Assembly: GCA_015904045.1 (NCBI GenBank)
Contig: JABMDG010000058.1
Coordinates: 14,758 to 20,062, forward strand
Source: Nitrospira sp.
Lineage (GTDB): Bacteria > Nitrospirota > Nitrospiria > Nitrospirales > Nitrospiraceae
Direction: 5' to 3'
DNA length: 5,305 nt
Positions 1 to 5,305 of the stretch are shown here, piece by piece; positions within the stretch are counted from its first letter, which is position 1, and every line of letters starts with the position of its first letter. The notes beneath the pieces were generated by a model, which saw only the letters and a list, made by a program, of their open reading frames with translations, did not search any database and was not told the DNA's origin. A program made the position numbers and the translations under genes.

Positions 1-173
1 GTCTGGTCGAGGAACATCCGGAAACCGATCCGCTCACCGTTCGGTTCACCGATATGCACGCCTGGGTCGTCGCCTTGCCGGAATTCAAAGACGACCCAAA
101 GAAATCGAACGAAAAAATACTCGAAACAATCCAGATGGCCTGGCATGAAGAATACCAGGACTCAAAATCCTGA
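1..173 (+). CDS. iscX: IscX-like Fe-S cluster assembly protein, C-terminal part (5' end outside window)
   Basis: The frame that starts at base 3 is open for 56 codons and ends with TGA at 171-173. It carries the signature of the small acidic IscX (YfhJ) family: VRFTDMHAW, then an acidic stretch with FKDDP, then SNEKILE, then a tryptophan near the end. E. coli IscX has the closely matching VRFTDMHQW, DDDP and SNEKILEAI at the same spacing, so I recognise the family from memory. IscX proteins are about 65-75 residues, so only some 10-15 N-terminal residues are missing. In the family, IscX binds the cysteine desulfurase IscS and iron and tunes Fe-S cluster assembly in the cytoplasm. The C-terminus is slightly longer than in E. 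coli (ending YQDSKS). The gene converges on the PBP gene with only 12 bases between the stop codons. Its promoter and any isc operon partners lie outside the window. Confidence 0.85.
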   Translation, partial: LVEEHPETDPLTVRFTDMHAWVVALPEFKDDPKKSNEKILETIQMAWHEEYQDSKS

Positions 174-185
174 CTGCGGAGACAA

Positions 186-1862
186 TCAGAGCCCGCCCTC
201 GCCAACCGGCGGCCCTTCCGGAATCTGATCCAGCTTATAGAAGTCCGTGGGATCAACCCGGCGGTGTGCCGCCTGCGTCGGTTCACTGCCTTTCGCAAAG
301 ATTTCGACAGCCCCCTTCTGCCCCTCGCCGTCCTGCTCCGACTCCAGCAGCCCTGTCGACGAATCAACCTTCACAAAGGTGACTCCGTCCGGAATTTCAA
401 ACGGCACGACGGGAAGCTGATTCAACGCCTCCTTCATGAAGGCCATCCAAATCGGCAGCGCCGCGCGAGCGCCCGTTTCACTCTCGCCGAGCGAACGACG
501 ATCATCGAATCCCACATACACCCCGGTCACTAAATTAGGAGCCCCGCCGATAAACCACGCGTTGATATAGTCGTTGGTCGTCCCGGTCTTCCCTGCAATG
601 GGACGATTGAGCGCTTTCGCAGCCTGGCCCGTTCCCTTCTGCACCACATCTTCCATCATATTGGTGATGAGATATGCGGTTTCTTTTGCAAGAACCTCCT
701 GCGATTGAGGCTGCGCCGATTCGAGCAGCTTTCCCGTGCTGTCCGTCGCCACTTTGATGGCATACGGCTCCACACGGGTTCCCTGATTCAGAAAGACCCC
801 GTACACCGACGTCAATTCCATCAAGCCCACTGACGACGACCCCAGGCCCAAGGAAAGGTCGGCAGGCAACGGACTGACCATGCCGACCGAGCGGGAAAAT
901 TCGATGACATTCTTGATCCCTACCTTATCGAGCAGCCGCACCGTCGCAAGATTGTGCGAATGCGCCAGCGCGTCACGCAAACTCACCATGCCGTGAAACT
1001 TCCGGCCATAATTCTCGGGTTTCCACGTCTTGTCGTCCTCTTCCTGTTCATAGACGACCGGCGCATCGAGAATCTGTGTGGCGGGGCTCAACCCTTGGCT
1101 CATCGCGGTCGCATAGATAAGCGGCTTGAATGCTGATCCCGGCTGCCGATGCGCTTGCACAGCACGGTTGTACTCGCTTCGTGAAAAATCGTAGCCCCCG
1201 ACCATCGCCCGAATTGCGCCGCTCTTTGGATCGATGGCGATCAGGCCTCCTTCGACGATCGGCGTCTGTTCGAGCGTCAATTGCATCCCGTCTTTAGAAA
1301 CCTTTTTCACTCCGACCTCGACGACATCGCCGGGTTTGAGGATCTGCTTGAGATTGGGATTCACCACGAAGTTGACCGTTGGATCTGGCCCCTTCAGGAA
1401 CCGCTTCGCCCAGGCCATATCGTCGAAAGCCAGCTTCGCCGCAACCGATCCGACTTGCACCACGTAAAAATCTTTCGCGACCCTTAACACGATGCCTTCT
1501 GCCATATCGCCCGGCTTGAGCGGTTTGTCCTCCGATGCAGGCATCGAAGACTGGAGGGTGCTTAGATCGACCGTTCGCCGAGGCCCACGCCATCCTTGCC
1601 GCTTATCGAGTTCACGGACCCCGGCGACGAACGCAGCCTCTGCGGCCTTTTGCATCGAGAGATTCAGGGTCGTGTGAATTTGCAGGCCGCCCTTGTACAC
1701 CATCGTTTCCCCGTATTTCGCCATCAGCAATTGGCGAACATGCTCAACGAAATGCGGGGCAAGGTGCTCACTGCCGGGTCGATGGAAATTGAGCGTCTCA
1801 GCCACAGCGGCTTCGCGATCGGCCGCCGTGATGAACCCCGCCTCTTCCATCCGGGACAACAC
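186..1862 (-). CDS. Penicillin-binding protein 1A, 5'-truncated: OB and transpeptidase domains, glycosyltransferase domain lost
   Basis: This is a class A PBP (peptidoglycan synthase) without its front end. Counting from a GTG at 1862, residues 1-70 are the linker after the glycosyltransferase, about 115-200 form the OB-like inserted domain of PBP1A (GDMAEGIVLRV to MQLTLEQ), and about 205-480 are the transpeptidase. All three penicillin-binding motifs are present: SxxK at S243-K246 (PGSAFKP), SxN at S302-N304 (AHSHN) and KTG at 425-427 (AGKTGTT). The C-terminus looks complete. PBP-like sequence continues in frame upstream of the GTG to about 1930 (GPKSPSRFSPF, then ERAKKRQEHV, typical of the end of the GT51 domain), with no ATG there and a TGA at 1962-1964. 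The signal anchor and nearly all of GT51 (roughly 200 residues) are therefore absent. Translation could only begin at GTG 1862 or TTG 1859, with at best a weak AAGAG upstream, giving a protein with no export signal. Probably non-functional as it stands. Confidence 0.88.
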   Translation of the reverse strand: MLSRMEEAGFITAADREAAVAETLNFHRPGSEHLAPHFVEHVRQLLMAKYGETMVYKGGLQIHTTLNLSMQKAAEAAFVAGVRELDKRQGWRGPRRTVDLSTLQSSMPASEDKPLKPGDMAEGIVLRVAKDFYVVQVGSVAAKLAFDDMAWAKRFLKGPDPTVNFVVNPNLKQILKPGDVVEVGVKKVSKDGMQLTLEQTPIVEGGLIAIDPKSGAIRAMVGGYDFSRSEYNRAVQAHRQPGSAFKPLIYATAMSQGLSPATQILDAPVVYEQEEDDKTWKPENYGRKFHGMVSLRDALAHSHNLATVRLLDKVGIKNVIEFSRSVGMVSPLPADLSLGLGSSSVGLMELTSVYGVFLNQGTRVEPYAIKVATDSTGKLLESAQPQSQEVLAKETAYLITNMMEDVVQKGTGQAAKALNRPIAGKTGTTNDYINAWFIGGAPNLVTGVYVGFDDRRSLGESETGARAALPIWMAFMKEALNQLPVVPFEIPDGVTFVKVDSSTGLLESEQDGEGQKGAVEIFAKGSEPTQAAHRRVDPTDFYKLDQIPEGPPVGEGGL

Positions 1863-3076
1863 ATGCTCTTGCCGCTTCTTCGCCCGTTCGTATGCGGTGA
1901 ACGGGGAGAACCGGCTGGGAGATTTTGGACCGCCGAGTGCGCAACGGTGTGGCTCCCCAGCTCAACGCCTAACTCCGCAAGACGCGCCAGCTGCCGCACC
2001 CCCGTCTCATTGAAATACACGTCGTCATTGTAATCCCGCACATACTTGGTCTGGATGAAATAGGTACCGACCAATCCCTGACTCCGCTCATACTCTGCAT
2101 AGTCTACGGCGTTCTTCAGCGACTGAGTAAAATCGATGTCGTGAGTCAGGAGGACAGACAACGATTTGCCGAACGGCACCGTGCCCAGCGTGACCGCCCG
2201 CTGCTCTGCAGCCCGGTACATCTCCACCAGCAGCCGTAACCAGACATCCAGCATTGGGTCGAAGTGATTATTGAACTCGTGTACCATTTCTTCCCCACGA
2301 TTGTTGTATCCCTTCAGGAGAAGAAACCCGAGATCAAGACCGATGGCATAGGCATGTCCGCGTTCATATGCCTTACTGGTGATTGCTGCAGTACCATCAT
2401 CGAACCGCGCCAACGGCGCGGCATTTTTGGTGTATCCAACCGTCCCAATCGTATCGGCCAACTGGTCTCGGCGACCGATGGCCAGACGCTGCTCGCTGGC
2501 TTCAGTGAAACCCGCCAGCAGAGGATCTCCGCGATCCAGTACGACCTCGACCCGCTGGCGGGAATCGAGGGCAGCTTCGAACCCGAAGACTTCGTTGAGC
2601 CCTCCCCCACGCACTTGGACCCCAATCAATGTCCCGCCGGATCTTGGAACAGACGCAAGCAGACGGAGCGCCTCAGGCATCAAGACTTTCCCTGAAATAG
2701 TGGGATACACCAACACCACTTGGTGTCTGACAGCCTCGTGAACGTTCTGTGTGATGAGAAAAGGAATGCCGATGGATTTGAGCCCATGTGCAAGCCCCAG
2801 CCAGGCAGAATCCGGATCAGTCAGGAGAACAGCTAACCGGCTGGGAGTTCCTTGACTATAGGCGGCCCACTTCGCAGGCTGTTCCGGCAACACTACGGTC
2901 GCGTTGAGAGGGCCCGACAACCCGGGAAACCGATAGACACCAGGATCAGCAATCTCCTTATCGGGAATCTCCTTTCCCGAATCGCCCATCTGGCGAAGCA
3001 GAGACCAGGCCCCAATCGTACCGGCCAAGAATAACAAGGCGATTCCACCTAGGCGCCAGAATGTCATGCGTGGCAT
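1724..3076 (-). CDS. Membrane-anchored polysaccharide deacetylase (CE4/NodB-like), 3'-truncated with an out-of-frame tail
   Basis: The start ATG at 3076 is supported by AAGGAG ten bases upstream. Residues about 6-27 are a hydrophobic signal anchor (FWRLGGIALLFLAG). Residues about 78-250 look like a class I glutamine amidotransferase/ThuA-like alpha/beta region (RLAVLLTD, VVLVYPTISG, RSGGTLIGVQVRGGG), without a catalytic triad I can point to. Residues about 305-383 begin a carbohydrate esterase 4 (NodB) deacetylase: motif 1 is THDID (311-315), with D313 and D315 in the places of the catalytic base and a metal ligand, and motif 2 is SHTVAHS (375-381), supplying metal ligands H376 and H380. After about V383 the homology stops. 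The last 67 residues are the PBP1A gene read in the wrong frame, a basic, low-quality tail ending at TGA 1724-1726. CE4 motifs 3-5 are missing, so deacetylase activity is unlikely. The intact gene would remove acetyl groups from an exopolysaccharide or peptidoglycan on the periplasmic side. It lies 97 bases after the TIM-barrel gene on the same strand, probably in one operon. Confidence 0.82.
   Translation of the reverse strand: MPRMTFWRLGGIALLFLAGTIGAWSLLRQMGDSGKEIPDKEIADPGVYRFPGLSGPLNATVVLPEQPAKWAAYSQGTPSRLAVLLTDPDSAWLGLAHGLKSIGIPFLITQNVHEAVRHQVVLVYPTISGKVLMPEALRLLASVPRSGGTLIGVQVRGGGLNEVFGFEAALDSRQRVEVVLDRGDPLLAGFTEASEQRLAIGRRDQLADTIGTVGYTKNAAPLARFDDGTAAITSKAYERGHAYAIGLDLGFLLLKGYNNRGEEMVHEFNNHFDPMLDVWLRLLVEMYRAAEQRAVTLGTVPFGKSLSVLLTHDIDFTQSLKNAVDYAEYERSQGLVGTYFIQTKYVRDYNDDVYFNETGVRQLARLAELGVELGSHTVAHSAVQNLPAGSPRSPHTNGRRSGKSMCCPGWKRRGSSRRPIAKPLWLRRSISIDPAVSTLPRISLSMFANC
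1920..1935 (-). other. Deletion or assembly junction joining the deacetylase gene to the PBP1A gene
   Basis: On the minus strand the deacetylase frame reads good CE4 sequence through GCG CAC TCG GCG GTC (bases 1942-1928). The frame shifted by one base reads good PBP1A sequence from GGT CCA AAA TCT CCC onward (bases 1931-1917). The two homologies meet within about ten bases and lie in different frames. The PBP frame would need a -1 shift from the deacetylase frame. Neither side shows other stops or frameshifts. From this sequence alone I cannot tell a real deletion from a misjoined contig, nor fix the exact base of the breakpoint. Confidence 0.75.
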
Positions 3077-3086
3077 CCGACCGGGA

Positions 3087-3092
3087 CTCCTT
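3087..3092 (-). promoter_or_regulatory. Ribosome binding site of the deacetylase gene
   Basis: The minus-strand sequence AAGGAG lies ten bases before the ATG at 3076. This favours that start over the second in-frame ATG at 3067, which would be 19 bases away. Confidence 0.6.
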
Positions 3093-3111
3093 GAATAGTG
3101 AACGGTGGATC

Positions 3112-3153
3112 GACAGGCCTGTCACCCCCTCTGAACAGGCAGAGGATCCTCTG
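3112..3153. other. Two perfect palindromes in the 97-base gap between the TIM-barrel and deacetylase genes
   Basis: GACAGGCCTGTC (3112-3123) is a 12-base perfect palindrome and CAGAGGATCCTCTG (3140-3153) a 14-base one. In addition CCTCTG at 3128-3133 can pair with CAGAGG at 3140-3145 across a six-base loop, so the middle CAGAGG has two mutually exclusive partners (3128-3133 or 3148-3153). No run of T follows on either strand, so this is not a standard intrinsic terminator. That fits transcription continuing from the upstream gene into the deacetylase. It could be an mRNA processing or stability element, a protein-binding site, or chance. Confidence 0.35.
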
Positions 3154-3173
3154 GCTCACTCCTGGTAGCCGCT

Positions 3174-4775
3174 TCATTCGGCCAAGGCCCGCAGTCCGTC
3201 AAAATCGTGAATCACAATGCCTGCGAAACTTCGATGCGCTACCGTATTGAGGAGTGTCCGCACGGCCTTCTCTACATCGGACCGTGGACGCCCCGCAAAG
3301 GTGATTCGCTCAGGCCTGACCGTCATGCGGTGGTGAACCCGAAACCCCTCGCGTGGATCATCCTTCAAAAGCGGTGAGGAAAACGGCGGGAAAATTAATC
3401 GACGGTGCAGACGATCCAAGACCGCATCGACAAGATGCAGGCGCGGTTCTCGCTTAAGTGTCACGCGTTGTTCGACCGGCAACGTAATCGTCTCGACGGC
3501 CAGCCACACCGGAATCCCGATAAGATCGCCATACCGCAGCGTATCGTCGGAAAGACTCTTTACTTCGTCCAGATCGGTCCGATAACTCATCACCACCACT
3601 TCATCCACTCGATCCATCACGGCAAACTCCAACGGGCGTCCTCGCACAGCCACGGTGGTCAGCCAAAACGGCATCACAACCGAGAGATGTGTACGCTGTC
3701 CGATCATCTCCTTAATCAGGTCAATGGCCAATAGATGGGGCTCCACAAGACTCAACAAACGGCGGATTTTCCCGGCAAGCTGCTGAGGATCATAAATCGC
3801 CTCCGGGTAGCCGTCGAGGGCAACCACCTCAATACCGCTTTCTCTGAGTGTGACGAGGAGCCGGACGTATGCTCGCCATATCTCCGGTCCGTCCTCCGAA
3901 GCCGGCATCTGAATCATGATCCGCGAAAGACTGTGGCGGCGACAGATTGAGAGAATGGCGCCCGGATCTTCGATTGCTTCCCGGTACCTCCAAACCCAAA
4001 GGCCGGATCGGCCTGACGGTGCGAGACCCGCTCGGTCTCGGGCCAGGTCCATCTGTTCAAGAATCACCTGTGCCTCAGAGTCCTCTGTCGTTACGACCAG
4101 GGCCGCTGCCCGTCGCAAATCCAGCGAGCGACCGAGTTCGGTCATCGGGATAGTCACATCGAACATGCCGCGCACAGTCGCGAACCGCACATTATCCTGT
4201 CGGATCGCGGAGGCCCAATCCTCCATGGCAAACGAGATACGACCCAGGGCCTGTCCTCTGAGCCTGATGGTCTTGTAGGACAAGAGGTCCAACACCCCCC
4301 CGTTCGGCCTCAGCTCAATCCTCTGCCCACAATGACCACCGCCTGCCTCGGCAAACGTCATAGCTACAGTTTTGTCCCCTTCAGGTCGCGACAGCCGCCC
4401 CCGGCACACGCCAAAGACTTGCGAGTGATCGAAGACAGGCAGGAGATCGAACAAAGGCGATGTCGGCCTGTCAGAGGTGGAAGGAGCGGAGTCAGGGGGC
4501 CCGTTGATCGTCACACTTGGAGTCGTCTGCTCTCCCACATAAGACAGTTCAATGGAGTGGATGTCCGCAGGTATAGAGCCTGTCAGCGGGACTTCAATGG
4601 AATATGCCGGTCCGGCAACAACCACTCCCATCAACGTCCACAATACAAATGCCCATGCGAGCGTTTGCCTGACCCTGCGTACCCAGGGACACGTCGTATC
4701 CGAACGCACCACGCGACTTCGAGATCGCCTATTGGAGAAAACTCCCCTCATTTTGTGCTGGCCTGTGCTTCCCAT
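3174..4775 (-). CDS. Secreted protein with jelly-roll-like and TIM-barrel glycoside-hydrolase-like regions, function unknown
   Basis: I do not recognise a named family, but the fold can be read. Residues about 37-58 (TLAWAFVLWTLMGVVVAG) are a signal peptide or anchor, with a possible cleavage after AYS at 57-59. The 34-residue basic lead before it is long, so the true start may be ATG 4751 or a later GTG; no candidate has a strong Shine-Dalgarno. Residues about 60-105 are a Pro/Ser/Thr-rich linker. Residues about 110-245 are beta-rich (LSYKTIRLRGQ, DVTIPMTELG, QVILEQMDLA), like jelly-roll carbohydrate-binding or CIA30-type domains. Residues about 257-533 alternate strand and helix as in a TIM barrel: GLWVW (259), SRIMIQM (284), EVVALDG (316), LSVVMPFWL (364), DEVVVMSYR (391), IPVWLAV (421), FAGIVIHDFDG (517). 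This suggests a periplasmic or cell-surface polysaccharide hydrolase. The fourth strand, usually carrying an acidic residue, is hard to find around residues 340-352 (SLVEPHLLAID). It is the first gene of the minus-strand block and probably co-transcribed with the deacetylase. Confidence 0.7.
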   Translation of the reverse strand: MGSTGQHKMRGVFSNRRSRSRVVRSDTTCPWVRRVRQTLAWAFVLWTLMGVVVAGPAYSIEVPLTGSIPADIHSIELSYVGEQTTPSVTINGPPDSAPSTSDRPTSPLFDLLPVFDHSQVFGVCRGRLSRPEGDKTVAMTFAEAGGGHCGQRIELRPNGGVLDLLSYKTIRLRGQALGRISFAMEDWASAIRQDNVRFATVRGMFDVTIPMTELGRSLDLRRAAALVVTTEDSEAQVILEQMDLARDRAGLAPSGRSGLWVWRYREAIEDPGAILSICRRHSLSRIMIQMPASEDGPEIWRAYVRLLVTLRESGIEVVALDGYPEAIYDPQQLAGKIRRLLSLVEPHLLAIDLIKEMIGQRTHLSVVMPFWLTTVAVRGRPLEFAVMDRVDEVVVMSYRTDLDEVKSLSDDTLRYGDLIGIPVWLAVETITLPVEQRVTLKREPRLHLVDAVLDRLHRRLIFPPFSSPLLKDDPREGFRVHHRMTVRPERITFAGRPRSDVEKAVRTLLNTVAHRSFAGIVIHDFDGLRALAE

Positions 4776-4998
4776 TTGGATTCGGCTTGAGAATTGTACA
4801 AGTCATCGGTCCGGTTGTCCCTGAAAACTCCAATTCTCTCGTCTTCTGGATTCCAATTGATCTTTGATATGCCCCCCATCAATCCCCAGCCGCCTCCAAT
4901 CCGACATGCCTGTCTCGAAAGCACGTTCCTTGATCCCGAGGTTCCACCACTCATACCCGCCATAGACACACAGATTCTTCATGAGCTGAGTTGTAGGC

Positions 4999-5028
4999 TT
5001 GTGCAAGAGAATGCAGTTCGAGTATACT
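4999..5028 (+). promoter_or_regulatory. Probable sigma-70 promoter for typA
   Basis: The -35 candidate TTGTGC (4999-5004) and the -10 TATACT (5023-5028) are 18 bases apart. This predicts a transcript start near 5035 and a 5' leader of about 50 bases before the ATG at 5088. The -10 sits in the palindrome AGTATACT (5021-5028), so the minus strand also reads TATACT, but no good -35 accompanies it there. Confidence 0.5.
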
Positions 5029-5070
5029 GCCTGGTTTGCGCCTCACTAGTGGGCGTCTTTTTCGTCATCC

Positions 5071-5076
5071 AAGGAA
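5071..5076 (+). promoter_or_regulatory. Ribosome binding site of typA
   Basis: AAGGAA lies 11 bases before the ATG at 5088. It supports this start and therefore the 13-residue N-terminal lead before the conserved [16 protein letters not shown]. Confidence 0.55.
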
Positions 5077-5087
5077 GTACCGTTACT

Positions 5088-5305
<218 letters not shown>

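Larger units (their letters stand above)
4776..5087. other. Divergent intergenic region between the TIM-barrel gene and typA
   Basis: These 312 bases hold no gene I can support. Two overlapping minus-strand open frames exist. One runs from 5006 to 4803: 67 codons with a TTG start, or ATG at 4982, containing [10 protein letters not shown]. It has no clear ribosome binding site and no recognised homology, but its aromatic-rich start makes it the better candidate for a small or decayed gene. The other (4969-4748) overlaps the start of the TIM-barrel gene and looks like noise. An 8-base inverted repeat, GAGAATTG (4789-4796) and CAATTCTC (4831-4838), lies just upstream of the TIM-barrel start and may be an operator or chance. 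The typA promoter lies at the right-hand end. Confidence 0.4.

Noticed and set aside
1294..1593. Open frame of 99 codons on the minus strand inside the PBP gene
   Set aside because: It is a shifted frame of the OB-domain coding region. The other long frames on the plus strand opposite the three minus-strand genes are likewise shadows rich in Arg, Pro and Ser with no recognisable domains.
1900..1964. A programmed -1 frameshift producing a genuine deacetylase-PBP fusion protein
   Set aside because: The shift direction would be right, but I see no classical slippery heptamer near the junction (GTCCAAAATC does not fit), and the fusion would still lack half of the deacetylase and the whole glycosyltransferase.
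3077..3173. Intrinsic terminator between the TIM-barrel and deacetylase genes
   Set aside because: Hairpins are possible, but neither strand has a T-rich run after them.

Overview
The window is from a moderately GC-rich, probably Gram-negative bacterium. The clues are an IscX-type protein, a class A penicillin-binding protein (PBP) of the PBP1A type with an inserted OB-fold domain, and a TypA/BipA GTPase. The style of the proteins reminds me of Nitrospira-like bacteria, but that is a low-confidence impression and cannot be tested here.

Layout. Positions 1-173 (+) hold the 3' end of an iscX-like gene. It converges, across a 12-base spacer, on a block of minus-strand genes covering 186-4775. 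Read in transcription order (right to left), that block has three parts: (i) a secreted or anchored protein of about 533 residues with a jelly-roll-like region and a TIM-barrel-like region (4775-3174); (ii) a membrane-anchored protein with a GATase-like region and the first half of a polysaccharide deacetylase domain (3076 to about 1930); (iii) the C-terminal two thirds of a PBP1A, with OB and transpeptidase domains (about 1930 to 186). A 312-base divergent intergenic region follows. The window ends with the first 72 codons of typA/bipA on the plus strand, starting at 5088.

The main observation is a rearrangement junction near 1920-1935. There the deacetylase stops right after its second catalytic motif (SHTVAHS), and within a few bases the sequence becomes PBP1A at the end of its glycosyltransferase domain, in a different reading frame. 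The last three deacetylase motifs, and the PBP membrane anchor with nearly all of its glycosyltransferase domain, are absent. This is either a real deletion that disables both genes or an assembly join. The TIM-barrel protein also seems to lack the stretch where its fourth strand should be.

Functionally the minus-strand block concerns envelope polysaccharide: a sugar-hydrolase-like protein, a carbohydrate deacetylase and a peptidoglycan synthase. The first two together resemble a PelA-like protein split over two genes, which is a hypothesis. The flanking iscX (Fe-S cluster assembly) and typA (ribosome-associated GTPase) are ordinary housekeeping genes with no evident link to it.
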